Positions 1 through 8,615 of a DNA stretch of 64,000 nt are shown here, piece by piece; the stretch's first letter is position 1, and every line of letters starts with the position of its first letter. The DNA lies in contig NZ_VYKL01000018.1 of NCBI RefSeq assembly GCF_008710145.1, positions 1-64,000 of the forward strand, given 5' to 3'. Source of the DNA: Niallia endozanthoxylica. GTDB taxonomy: Bacteria > Bacillota > Bacilli > Bacillales > Cytobacillaceae. Below the pieces are notes generated by a model. It ran no database searches, had not been told where the DNA came from, and saw nothing but the letters and a program-made list of their open reading frames with translations. The translations under genes and the position numbers were made by a program.

Positions 1-398
1 GGGGGAAAAGGTAGAGATAGCATCAAAGCCTTACCTATCGGTATTATTTCGTTCCACGAAATCATCAGGATAGCTTAGACGCTGTAGTGGATTTGGTAAA
101 TCGTCTTGATAGTTCAGAAGCTTTTTCTGTTCCTTTGTTTGATACAAAAAACAATAGAGGAATGGTAAATAAAAAGCTCCGTGATGATATGATTTCTGCT
201 ATCTCTAAATGTAAATCGATCATCCATTTTTCTGATCCTAGAAAAGCTCAAATCACTGATACCCTCAATGAAGCTCGTCGGGTAGTAAAAACATTTAATG
301 AGTATCAAAGCGTGGTTAATCTTGATCTTGAATTATTGAGTGATAGTTTAGTTGAGCTGAAAAACTTATCGATAGCGCTTATGCAGAGAGCGAAATGA
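1..398 (+). CDS. C-terminal part of an unrecognised protein, cut by the window start
   Basis: The reading frame that ends at the TGA before position 399 is open back to about position 21, where a stop appears. A frame one base off is open across the first 40 bases and reads sensibly into it (a segment like ALPIG joining YYFVPRNHQDSLD), so either a frameshift or a sequencing error near position 43 is likely. The visible part is about 125 residues, mostly helical and charged, with no membrane segment or recognised motif. It lies directly upstream of a MoxR ATPase and a vWA protein and probably belongs to the same plasmid- or phage-type module. I do not recognise the family. Confidence 0.5.
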
Positions 399-428
399 AA
401 AAGAGAAAGTTGCGTTTATTAAAAACAT

Positions 429-482
429 GGGAAAGAAAACACTTGGATATTTTATGTGCCAATGTGGTTTCTTTCCTTTTTT
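429..482 (+). terminator. Rho-independent terminator after the first gene
   Basis: A GGGAAAGAAA arm pairs, with a small bulge, with a GGTTTCTTTCC arm about 30 bases downstream. A run of six T follows. It separates the partial first gene from the MoxR gene. Confidence 0.6.
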
Positions 483-524
483 ATTTGAAAGAAACTCATT
501 TTAAATCAAAAGGGAGAGAGATAG

Positions 525-1538
525 ATGAACAAAATCCAAGAAATCAAGAAGGCATTAAATCAAAAATACTTTGAAAGAGAAGAAGAAATCGAAGCCATTC
601 TGACGGCCATTCTTGCACGGCAGCATGTGCTTTTAATTGGCCCAGCTGGAACAGGTAAGTCAGCCCTTTCAGCGGAGCTTTCAAAAATCATAAAGGATTG
701 TAACTACTTTCAATGGCTCCTTACCCGATTTTCTACCCCAGAGGAATTATTCGGTGTATTGAGTCTTCATGAACTGGAAAAAGGTGTGTATAAACGCAAT
801 ACAGCTAGTAAACTACCGGAGGCTCATTTTGCTTTTCTTGATGAAGTGTTTAAAGCAAATTCAGCGATTTTGAATAGTTTGCTAACGTTGATAAATGAGC
901 GTTTATTCTATAACGGTGAAATGCCTGTAAAATCGCCATTAATGTCCATTATTGGTTCCTCGAATGAGTATCCAGACGAGGGAGAAGGATTGGAAGCTTT
1001 GTTTGATAGATTCTTGCTGCGTTTTGAAGTGAAGTATGTGAATGAAACCCAAAATTTCATTTCTATGCTACAGGGGAACACTGATCATATAGAGATTCCT
1101 TCTTTGACCATGAATGAACTGTTGGAGTACCAATTCATGACTGACATGATGTATATTCCGGATGAGGTTTATCAGACTCTAGCTGAAATTCGCATGGACC
1201 TCGAAGGAGAAGGAATCAGACCTTCTGATCGGAGATTTAAACAGAGTTTGTCACTCTTGAGAGCGAAAGCTTTTATGGAAGGAAGACAACAAGTGCTGCG
1301 TAGCGATATTATGCTGTTACAAAACACGTTATGGGAAACCATTGAACAGAAAGACGTAACCGTACACATCGTGAAAGAGAATTCACAGGACAAGCTTCAA
1401 AAGTTGATAGAAGAAAGAAAGCAGGAAGTGAATGAATTACAAACTTCCATCGACAGAGATGCTTCAGTAGAAGTAAGGATAGAAGTTCGGAATAAACTTT
1501 TGGCAATCCAGAATGAGTTGGATGAAATCTATAAGTAG
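525..1538 (+). CDS. MoxR-family AAA+ ATPase (RavA-like)
   Basis: A 337-residue AAA+ ATPase of the MoxR branch, the class of ATP-driven chaperones that usually act with a von Willebrand A partner. Visible motifs are Walker A GPAGTGKS (residues 39-46), Walker B FAFLDE (102-107), a sensor-1 type IIGSSNE segment and an LFDRF arginine-finger region, then a helical lid and a coiled-coil-like C-terminus rich in Glu and Lys. The ATG follows a purine-rich AGGGAGAG site. The vWA gene that should partner it lies about 2 kb downstream, beyond an inserted IscB element. The RavA-ViaA comparison rests on domain pairing only; the substrate is unknown. Confidence 0.88.
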   Translation: MNKIQEIKKALNQKYFEREEEIEAILTAILARQHVLLIGPAGTGKSALSAELSKIIKDCNYFQWLLTRFSTPEELFGVLSLHELEKGVYKRNTASKLPEAHFAFLDEVFKANSAILNSLLTLINERLFYNGEMPVKSPLMSIIGSSNEYPDEGEGLEALFDRFLLRFEVKYVNETQNFISMLQGNTDHIEIPSLTMNELLEYQFMTDMMYIPDEVYQTLAEIRMDLEGEGIRPSDRRFKQSLSLLRAKAFMEGRQQVLRSDIMLLQNTLWETIEQKDVTVHIVKENSQDKLQKLIEERKQEVNELQTSIDRDASVEVRIEVRNKLLAIQNELDEIYK

Positions 1539-1628
1539 CAGAAGCATCCAATGATTTTGGAATTGAGTTCTAATATTCGGGGATTTGCAGATGAAATAGC
1601 CAACAATATTCTGAATGTGTAGAAAGCA

Positions 1629-1752
1629 ATAAAACAGCCAGGGATTAGATTTTCTTTTCTTGGCTGTTTTTTCAAAATCAATTTAGAAAGAGATGATCAT
1701 AAATGGATATGACAAGTATGTTGAGTTTGAATCGAAGAGAGAGAGTATGTGA
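1629..1752 (+). repeat. Direct repeat copy 1: terminator, leader and first 16 codons of a vWA gene
   Basis: About 124 bases match the segment at 3405-3529 at most positions, with many transitions and small indels. The copy contains a hairpin terminator, a GATGATCA-type leader and an ATG at 1703 that opens the same reading frame as the vWA gene (MDMTS-LSLNR...). The frame runs into the IscB element after GTGA at 1749-1752 and stops within a few codons. It is a decapitated allele of the downstream gene rather than a short target-site duplication. Confidence 0.8.
1635..1672 (+). terminator. Terminator (copy 1) after moxR
   Basis: CAGCCAGG pairs with CTTGGCTG through one G-U pair. The loop is 16 bases and a run of six T follows. 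Confidence 0.6.
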
Positions 1753-2073
1753 ACTACCACGAACCTAAAGGTATCGTGGCTTCTAAAAAAGAAGCTACAT
1801 GGTCTTTAGGTTTGTCCCTTCAAGGGTGAGTTCACCAGACTAAGCTAGGAGAAATCTTAGCTACGTTCATGAGGTCATGACACCTTTGGTTGACGCACCA
1901 GACCGTTGCTCTGTCGTCCGTGTTTAAGTAGGGCTGAGGTAAGGCTCGGTGACATGGATGTCAAAAGCCTTTTGAACCTTGTCGAGGTGAGGTCGGATTC
2001 CTTGTATGGTTACAGTACAAGGATACGCATAACCTACTTTCGAGTAGAGATTTTATCCGAAAGGATGTTTGAC
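1753..2073 (+). ncRNA. omegaRNA / HEARO RNA scaffold upstream of iscB
   Basis: The 320 non-coding bases before iscB are rich in nested inverted repeats: CCTAAAG pairs with CTTTAGG around an inner CTTCT/AGAAG stem, CTAAG pairs with CTTAG, and a TTCCTTGTA/TACAAGGA stem lies nearer the gene. In IscB systems this region encodes the guide RNA scaffold, and the guide comes from sequence just left of it, here the vWA leader copy. The identification rests on position and foldability, not on a covariance search. Confidence 0.65.
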
Positions 2074-3333
2074 ATGGTTTACGTTTTAAATCAAGATGGA
2101 AGACCTTTGATGCCGTGCTCTTCGGTAATGGCGAGATTGCTTTTGAAGCAAGGAAAAGCAAAAGTGAAGCGAAGAACGCCCTTTACGATTCAATTACGAT
2201 ACAAAACAGATACAGAATATGTACAAACGTTGACACATGGCTTAGATAGCGGAAGTTCCAAAGTGGGTTCTGCTGTTTCGGATGAAAAAGGCCATGTGTT
2301 ATACCTATCATAAATAGACATTCGTAATGATATTGCCGACAAAATGAAGCAACGCTCGAAATACAGAAGAAATAGACGCAATCGAAAAACACGCTATCGG
2401 AAAGCTAGATGGCTCAATCGTAAAAACTCGATCAAAACCGATCGTTTTTCGCCTACGATGACAAGTAAAATTCACGCTCATCTCAAAGAAATGAAGTTCG
2501 TCAAATCGATCCTTCCGATTACAAAACAAGTGGTGGAAACGGCTACTTTTGATCCACATGCGTTAAAAAATCCAGCCGTCCTTACCAACAAGTGGTTGTA
2601 TCAAAAAGGCGTGAACTACGGATATGCCAACACAAAAGCTTATGTGTTAGCAAGAGATGGTTATCGTTGTCAACATTGTAAAGGAAAATCAAAGAACAAA
2701 CGGTTAGAAGTTCATCACATCATTTTTAGAAGCATGGGCGGTTCGAATGAAGAATCCAATCTTATGACCCTTTGTAAAACGTGTCATGATGCTCTCCATT
2801 GTGGAGAAGTGGTTCTTAAAAAGAAAGGCAAGAAAAAAGGGCAGCTCCATCATGCCACACAAATGAACAGTATTCGAGTTCAATTATTAAAGAGAACCTG
2901 TGCAGAAGAAACCTTTGGATTCATGACGAAAGAACATCGTCAGCTTATGGGATTGCCAAAAGAACACTACTTTGACGCTGTAGCGATTGCGACAGAAGGG
3001 GTGATTCCTACTTTCCAAACAAATAACTTGTTGTTTAAGAAATGTGTATCGGATGGGGATTATCAACAAACCAAAGGCATTCGGAGTGAACAAGTGATTC
3101 CAACAGGAAAACTTTTTAGCTTCCGTAAGTTTGACAAGGTTCAACACAAAGGGAAAGAATATTTCATTAAAGGACGTATGTCAACCGGATATGCCATTCT
3201 AATGGATATCAAAGGGGATAAGGTGGAGTTAAAGCCCATTCCAAAGTTTTCTAAGATGAGGAGAAGGAGTGCGAGGAAATCATGGATCATGATGCAAAAA
3301 AACATTTCAAGTTTTGACTCATGTGTCATTTGA
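2074..3333 (+). pseudogene. iscB: iscB RNA-guided nuclease gene with one in-frame TAA
   Basis: The frame encodes about 419 residues typical of IscB. The N-terminal PLMP domain (RPLMP, residues 10-14) is followed by RuvC-I with GLDSGS (catalytic Asp near 58), an arginine-rich bridge helix (KYRRNRRNRKTRYRK), a RuvC-II region, an HNH domain (LEVHHIIFRSMGGSNEESN with Cys pairs CQHC and CKTCH) and RuvC-III (HYFDAVAIA). Codon 80 (2311-2313) is TAA where family members usually continue, and both halves stay in one frame with no other damage, so a single CAA-to-TAA change is the simplest cause. I chose the ATG at 2074 because GAAAGGATG lies 5-8 bases upstream. An internal ATG at 2344 could yield a protein lacking PLMP and RuvC-I, presumably without nuclease activity. 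Confidence 0.9.
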
Positions 3334-3404
3334 TCGTTGCAGAACAAGGATAAAAGCAAGCACATCCCCTAGCCTAAAGGGATAGGGGTTTTACGCCCAA
3401 TTTT

Positions 3405-3529
3405 ATAAAATAGCCAGGGATCAGATTTTCTTTTCTTGGCTGTTTTTTTCAAAATTGATTTAGAAAGGGATGATCAAAAATGGATATGACAAGTAGGTTG
3501 AGCTTAAATCGAAAAAAGAGAGTGTATAA
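3405..3529 (+). repeat. Direct repeat copy 2: leader of the vWA gene
   Basis: Matches 1629-1752. In the last 22 aligned bases (ATCGAA... before the element) there are five differences, all transitions. This copy runs on into the vWA reading frame, so it is the native side of the duplication. Confidence 0.8.
3412..3449 (+). terminator. Terminator (copy 2) before the vWA gene
   Basis: AGCCAGG pairs with CTTGGCT, with a 16-base loop and a run of seven T. It would end transcription leaving the IscB element. Confidence 0.55.
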
Positions 3530-4964
3530 AAATCCGACGGTCAATGCTGATTCATTCGATAAAAGGCAGTTTAATAGTTTGCTAAATAAATCTAAAGGAC
3601 TACAGGAATTGAAAAGTAAGGGGGATATTGTGTTTCCGTTGTATTCTCAATTAATGGGGGATATTTGGAGTTCCTTTTATAAAAGCCAGCCACAATTGTT
3701 AGAAGAAATACCAGAAGAATTAACATCAAACCATGCCTATATACAAACAATCATGAAAAATGAAGAATTTGAGGAGTGCAGGAAAAATACAAAGTTTGAT
3801 GAAGTTTCTTCAGCCCTTTCAACCATTTCTTTTGGCAATAAGGTATTGGACTGGATTCAAAATCAACAACTTGAAGATGAAAACTTTAACAAAGCGGTTC
3901 AACAAGCTCTGAAAGCTCAAGATATGCATCAACAAACTGAGTAACAGGATGAACAAAACCAATTAGACCAACAAAACTATGAGCAAGACCAAGCTAAACA
4001 GCAAATGAAACAAAGCATGCAGAAGCTATCTGAACAACTTCAAGAGAAACTGAATGGTTCAAGTTATCAACTTCAGTCTATGTTGAAAACCTCAGTGGCT
4101 GACGCAAAAGACAGTAAAGATAAGATGGAAAAGCTTATCAGTGGAATGGGGCAAGGCGATAGTAAAAGTGAACTTAAAAAAGTCCCAGTGAAGGAACAAT
4201 TTGAATTGGCTGAAATGCTGCAAAAAAATCAAAATATGATAGAGATTGCTGATTGGGCCGGCCGGTTTAAGGAGATTGCTCGTGCTAAACAGAAGCATTT
4301 ACATCGAAATTCTATTGAACGTAGTGGCGTAACGATCGGAAATGAAGTAGATCGTTTACTCCCAATTGAGCTTTCTAGTCTGGCTATACCGCAGGCAAAA
4401 GTTGATTTTATTAGGCGTTTTGCAGAAGGACAGACTATGATGTTTGATAAAAAAGGAAAGGATACATTGGGGAAAGGGCCAATTATTTTATGTCTGGATC
4501 AATCTGGATCTATGAGAAAACTGGATACTCAAAGCAAGGGATTCGCTCTTGCTTTGATGAATATTGCGCGAAAACAGAAAAGGGATTTTGCATTAATCAC
4601 ATTTTCTACAAATGCAGAAGTTACGGTATTTCCAAAAGGGAAAAGTACCACGAATGATCTCATTCACTTAGCTGGAAATTTTTTGGGCGGTGGAACTAAC
4701 TTCTACGACCCATTGAAACAATTTTTATCACTTATAAATGAAAGTCGTTTTAAACAAGCTGACATTGTGTTTGTGACAGATGGCCAAGCCAATCTTCCAG
4801 ATGAATTCCTTGAAGAATATAGAAGTACAAAGGATAAGAAGAAGTTTCAATGTCTATCGGTTTTAATTGGGAGAAAAGTTGATTTTCAAACAGTGCAGAA
4901 ATTCTGTGATCGAGTGATTAATGCTGATGACTTTTTGGCAGCTGATGAAGCTTTTAAAATTTAA
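3480..4964 (+). pseudogene. vWA (ViaA/CoxE-like) protein gene with one in-frame TAA
   Basis: One frame of 494 codons is broken at 3942-3944 by TAA, flanked by Gln/Glu-rich sequence (HQQTE, stop, QDEQNQ). The N-terminal half is helical with no known fold. The C-terminal half holds a von Willebrand A domain with the MIDAS motif DQSGSM at about residue 340 and the later T and D metal ligands (GGGTNF, VTDGQAN). vWA proteins of this type pair with MoxR ATPases such as the one upstream. The downstream half has its own ATG at 4005 but no clear ribosome site, so a free vWA half is possible but unproven. The Gln-rich context suggests a CAA-to-TAA change. Confidence 0.8.
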
Positions 4965-4983
4965 AATTTATTTAGTAAGAATA

Positions 4984-5012
4984 AAGACTTCAGTTTTTTT
5001 GACTGAGGTCTT
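4984..5012 (+). terminator. Terminator after the vWA gene
   Basis: AAGACTTCAG pairs with CTGAGGTCTT around a T-rich loop. It lies just past the vWA stop codon. Confidence 0.55.
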
Positions 5013-5033
5013 ACTTATCGTTTTATTTAGTGT

Positions 5034-5107
5034 TCCTCAGTAGCTCAATGTAGGGCAATCAGTTGTTAACCGATTGGTCGTAGGTTTGAATCCTACCTGC
5101 GGAACCA
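5034..5107 (+). tRNA. tRNA-Asn (GTT), degenerate
   Basis: The cloverleaf is recognisable: anticodon GTT in the loop TGTTAAC, an intact T arm (GTAGG TTTGAAT CCTAC) and an encoded CCA. The acceptor stem TCCTCAG/CTGCGGA has a T-C mismatch at position 4, where Bacillus tRNA-Asn has TCCGCAG. The D loop has lost one of the two conserved G residues. It may be a decayed or mobile-element-borne copy; function is doubtful. Confidence 0.7.
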
Positions 5108-5125
5108 TTTTCTATATTAGTTGAT

Positions 5126-5191
5126 CGAGCACTCGGTGGCTGAAGAGGTGCTCCCCTGCTAAGTGTATAGGTCGGTAACTTGCGCAACGAG
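5126..5191 (+). pseudogene. tRNA-Ser (GCT) fragment lacking its 3' part
   Basis: The segment GTGGCTGAAGAGG...CCCCTGCTAAG...GTAGGTCG-like matches the D arm, anticodon arm (GCT) and variable arm of a class II tRNA-Ser. The T arm and acceptor 3' strand are missing after GCAACGAG, where unrelated sequence begins. It follows the tRNA-Asn remnant, so an old tRNA array has been truncated, perhaps by the rearrangement that brought in the nearby IS6 element. Confidence 0.5.
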
Positions 5192-5368
5192 ATCTTTCTT
5201 GACCCAAAGGTAAAATGACGGATAAAGGTCAGGAATTAAGCGAAGGCAGGGCAAATAAAAGCATCTCATTATTCCATAATGTGGATTTAAAATCCACAAT
5301 TTGTTTTGACTCTACCTCTGTTCAGAAAAGGTTAGAATTTTAGTCACAATTTCCCCATCACCCTAAGT

Positions 5369-6231
5369 GGTTCTGGTGCAAAAATTCCAAACCACTTGTA
5401 AGTAATCTTTGAATCTTGGACATACTGATACTATTACTCTAAAAAAGGTGTGTGATCGGTATGGAAAAGAAAAATTTGTTCAAATGGAAACACTATCAGC
5501 CTGATATAATTTTATTAACGGTAAGATGGTATCTACGGTACAACCTAAGTTTTCGTGATTTAGTCGAAATGATGGAAGAACGTGGTTTATCTCTTGCTCA
5601 TACAACCATCATGCGCTGGGTTCATCAATATGGTCCTGAATTAGATGAGCGAGTACGGCGCCATCTTAAGTCAACCAATGATTCTTGGCGAGTCGATGGG
5701 ACGTATGTGAAAGTCAAGGGTCAATGGATGTACCTTTATCGTGCTGTTGATTCAGAAGGAAATACGATTGATTTTTATTTAAGCAAAACAAGAGAGCATA
5801 AGGCTGCAAAGCGCCTTTTTAAGAAAGCTTTGCGGTCTTTTCATGTTTCAAAGCTCCGTGTTATCACAGTAGACAAGAACCTAGCCTATACTAAAGCGAT
5901 TGAAGAGTTGAAAAAAGAGAAAAAGATGCCCGTAGGCATCCAAATAAGGCAGGTAAAATATCTGAATAACATTGTGGAACAAGACCATCGTTTTATTAAA
6001 AAGAGAATTCGTACGATGTTAGGATTGAAATCTTTTCGTACAGCCAAATCTATTCTTTCGGGAATAGAAGCAATGCATATCATTAAAAAAGGACAACTTA
6101 CTTTACGGGACAAGTCTGTCCAAAATCAAGTGATGTTCATTCATCAGCTATTTGGAATAGCTACATAAGACCAGATTCTATTAGAAATCTATATACCTCA
6201 TTCAAATAAATGCAATCTTTGCACCAGAACC
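5369..6231 (+). mobile_element. IS6-family insertion sequence (IS240-like)
   Basis: The 863-bp element has perfect 14-bp terminal inverted repeats (GGTTCTGGTGCAAA and its complement), with similarity extending about six bases further inward. It holds a single transposase gene. IS6 elements normally leave 8-bp target duplications, but the flanks CCCTAAGT and ATATAAAG do not match, which points to later recombination or a flanking deletion. Confidence 0.9.
5461..6168 (+). CDS. IS6-family transposase
   Basis: A DDE transposase of about 235 residues with the family signature: an N-terminal zinc-finger/HTH region (LSFRDLVEMM, THTTIMRW-like), then the catalytic triad as DGTYVKVKG, VDKN and EQDHRFIK. 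The size is standard for the family and no internal damage is seen. The ATG follows an AAAGGTG site at a spacing of 10 and is preferred to the GTG three codons upstream. Confidence 0.93.
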   Translation: MEKKNLFKWKHYQPDIILLTVRWYLRYNLSFRDLVEMMEERGLSLAHTTIMRWVHQYGPELDERVRRHLKSTNDSWRVDGTYVKVKGQWMYLYRAVDSEGNTIDFYLSKTREHKAAKRLFKKALRSFHVSKLRVITVDKNLAYTKAIEELKKEKKMPVGIQIRQVKYLNNIVEQDHRFIKKRIRTMLGLKSFRTAKSILSGIEAMHIIKKGQLTLRDKSVQNQVMFIHQLFGIAT

Positions 6232-6411
6232 ATATAAAGTGCTTTTTTAAGGTTCAATCATAAATTTACTTAGTGCTTTTTCTAATTCTAAAATCCTTTA
6301 ATCGGAATATTAAATTCGTGAGGATATAATCCTTATGGCTAGCATGTCCGGCATAAAAATCATGGCTATTTTCAATTACTGTGTATAACTTAGTTTTGCA
6401 AGGTAAATTGA

Positions 6412-6453
6412 GGAAGCAGATCATAGAAATATAAATCCTTTTTATCTGCTTCC
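6412..6453. terminator. Hairpin between the IS6 element and the LysR gene
   Basis: A perfect GGAAGCAGAT/ATCTGCTTCC stem is followed by CTTTTC on the plus strand and preceded by A-rich sequence, so it could act in both directions. The rest of the interval 6232-6524 shows no gene. Confidence 0.5.
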
Positions 6454-6524
6454 CTTTTCTAAGTATACTGCTGTTCTTTTGTGCCGTTTTCTATTCAAAT
6501 CAGTAAAACACTTATCTATTTACA

Positions 6525-7409
6525 CTAAAATATCTCTTTTTCAAAATTATGGGATAGATGGTTAATAAGTGTTTTTAGTGGTTTATCAATAAATATATCT
6601 TTTCTATAAATTGCAGCTACTCTTTTCTTCAGTTTTTGATCAACGATTGGAATTTCTCTAATTTGTTCATCATTTATCCTTGCGAGATATGATTTAGGAA
6701 GAATGGTTGTTCCTAAGTTAAGGCTTACCAAATGTAATAAAGATTCATAAGTAGACAGTTCAAGGATTGGTTTTAATATAAAACCTGCTTCCTTACAATC
6801 ACTATCTATAAATTGACGAACGATGTAGTTTTTCGCTAACAAAATCATAGGTATTTTTTTTAATTGTTCTAGCTTTACAAAAGGCTCATTGGAAAGCTTA
6901 TGTTTGGAGGAAACAACCAGAGAAAACTTTTCGTAAAATAAAGGAATGGTCTCAAGTTGGTCATCCTCTAAGGGCATATAGACGATACCAAGATCTAATT
7001 CATTTTTTAGAAGCCTAAGTCTTGTTTCTTCGGTCGGAAATTCAAGGATAGACAATTGAATTCCAGGGTATTGTTCATGAAAGGACAGGACAAACTCCCG
7101 AAGTAAATGACTTCCTGAACAACCTATTGTCAATGTTCCCCGTTTAAGACCCATAATTTCATTGATTTCTGTTTGTGCCTGCTCTACTTCATTAAAGATT
7201 CGTAGGGTACGTTTTAATAAAATATTTCCTGCATCTGTCATATAAACTTTTCTATCTATACGTTTGAAAAGCTTAGCACCCAATCTATCTTCAAGGATTT
7301 TGATTTGTTGACTAAGTGTCGGCTGACTAATTCCTAATTTTTCAGCAGCCTTTGTGAAATGAAGTTCTTCAGAAACAGCAAGAAAATATTCAAGAAGTCG
7401 TAGGTCCAT
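6525..7409 (-). CDS. LysR-family transcriptional regulator
   Basis: This 294-residue protein has the classic LysR layout. An N-terminal winged helix-turn-helix (FTKAAEKLGISQPTLSQQ, residues 18-35) and linker helix precede a two-lobed periplasmic-binding-type effector domain that starts near RGTLTIGCSG. It is of normal length and resembles CynR/CysL-type regulators. It is divergent from the catabolic island, with about 420 bp between it and the nitrilase-like gene, the usual arrangement for a LysR regulator and its target. The effector is unknown; an aromatic acid or its precursor would fit the neighbours. Confidence 0.9.
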   Translation of the reverse strand: MDLRLLEYFLAVSEELHFTKAAEKLGISQPTLSQQIKILEDRLGAKLFKRIDRKVYMTDAGNILLKRTLRIFNEVEQAQTEINEIMGLKRGTLTIGCSGSHLLREFVLSFHEQYPGIQLSILEFPTEETRLRLLKNELDLGIVYMPLEDDQLETIPLFYEKFSLVVSSKHKLSNEPFVKLEQLKKIPMILLAKNYIVRQFIDSDCKEAGFILKPILELSTYESLLHLVSLNLGTTILPKSYLARINDEQIREIPIVDQKLKKRVAAIYRKDIFIDKPLKTLINHLSHNFEKEIF

Positions 7410-7549
7410 AGTTTAAATACCTCTTTCATCTATACTTATAACAGCAATGCATGAATGAATTCTTTTTTGAAAAGAAATATGTACTTCTATTTTAGAGGAA
7501 TTTGTCAGAAAGTCACATAAAACATTGAAAATTTAATATGTTTTGTTTT

Positions 7550-7680
7550 CTTATTTAATTAACAGAAAGGTAGTAAGTTATTTTTTAAAATCTATTTAAT
7601 AGTTATACAGGGATTGTTCAATTAATGAAAGCATTTTAACATAAATTTACATCAAGTTGATAATAGGAGGGCTGGAAATA
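7550..7680 (+). promoter_or_regulatory. Leader region copy A of a repeated upstream sequence
   Basis: This stretch shares a long AT-rich block with 8895-9070, including TTGTTCAAT, ATAAATTTACATCAA and a GGAGG site in the same order. It contains TGAAAGCATTTTAA at 7625-7638, a weaker version of a cre-like box. No intact start codon follows the GGAGG. The rest of 7410-7826 holds no recognisable gene. Confidence 0.45.
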
Positions 7681-7826
7681 TAGCAATAGATTGTTCTTGA
7701 GCGATGTACTGAATTTTTTGTAGTTTGTTTTACGTGGGAATTTGTAACCTTTGAAATGGTACCAATCAATTAAATAGGTTACACTAACAACCTTTTTAGA
7801 TAAAAAACTCAAGTGAAAAACAGGTT

Positions 7827-8615
7827 ATGATGACGATAAAGGGAAGCGCGTGGAGGAGAAAATGCATAACGGTACCAGGTCCCTTATTTAATGCAATGGC
7901 AGAATTAACTAAAAAATACGGTATTTATGTTTTATACGGTCTTGCGGAGAGAGATATTAATGATCCAACAAAAGTATATAATTCGGCAGCTATTTGTGGG
8001 CCGGAAGGGGTAATAGGTACTTACCGCAAAATCCATCTACCTTTCTCAGAAATGAATTGGGCCGATAGAGGGAGTTCTCCAGTTTTATTCGAAACTCCTT
8101 GGGGACCTGCTGGGGTTGGAATCTGTTATGATACCTATTGTTTCCCAGAAATTATGCGGTACTGTCGAGCAATGGGATCACGTCTATTTATTAACTGTTC
8201 TGCTATTGGAACAGAGGAGAGCGGGGGAGCAGGTGGCTATTATGGGAACCTTTCTTTGGAGTATTTGTCCAGTACTAATGACATGTTTATAGCCACAGCT
8301 AATTTATATGATAAGGATGTAACTACTTATTTTATGGGCGGATCTAGCATCATTGGTCCCTCAAGTAAACCACCACATATTCATTATTATACGGGTCAAA
8401 AATTTCTTGATCCTGGTGCAGATGAAGGTACTGTTGCAACAGCAACTATAGATCTCTCATGCGTTGAAAGTTCTTTTCTTAACAGCCTTTGGGAATACAA
8501 CGAATCTATTGATTCCTGTGATTGGCGCCCAGAACTGTATTCTCAATGGTATGAGAAAATAGTGAGTACTGATTTTGGGGCTAAACCAAAGAATAATCAT
8601 TATATATCTAAATAA
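7827..8615 (+). CDS. Nitrilase/amidase-fold protein lacking its N-terminus
   Basis: A carbon-nitrogen hydrolase-family sequence of 262 residues. Two of the three catalytic residues are in their motifs: Lys in TYRKIHLP and Cys in GVGICYDTYCFPE. The catalytic Glu sits in the first 50-60 residues of normal members, and that section is absent because the frame begins just before the VPGP turn. Upstream sequence shows no matching N-terminus, and no good ribosome site precedes the ATG. It is probably a 5'-truncated pseudogene of an amidase or nitrilase that fed the aromatic pathway downstream; the substrate cannot be read from the sequence. Confidence 0.75.
   Translation: MMTIKGSAWRRKCITVPGPLFNAMAELTKKYGIYVLYGLAERDINDPTKVYNSAAICGPEGVIGTYRKIHLPFSEMNWADRGSSPVLFETPWGPAGVGICYDTYCFPEIMRYCRAMGSRLFINCSAIGTEESGGAGGYYGNLSLEYLSSTNDMFIATANLYDKDVTTYFMGGSSIIGPSSKPPHIHYYTGQKFLDPGADEGTVATATIDLSCVESSFLNSLWEYNESIDSCDWRPELYSQWYEKIVSTDFGAKPKNNHYISK

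Larger units (their letters stand above)
1753..3400 (+). mobile_element. IscB/omegaRNA (HEARO-type) element
   Basis: The unit consists of a structured non-coding leader followed by an IscB gene, the layout of IscB elements of the IS200/IS605 superfamily. Its left end directly follows GTGA, and HEARO elements are known to sit just after ATGA or GTGA. The right end carries a CCCCTA/TAGGGG hairpin at about 3366-3388; the exact right boundary is not certain. No tnpA is present, so any mobility would need a transposase in trans. The element separates moxR from the vWA gene. Confidence 0.75.
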
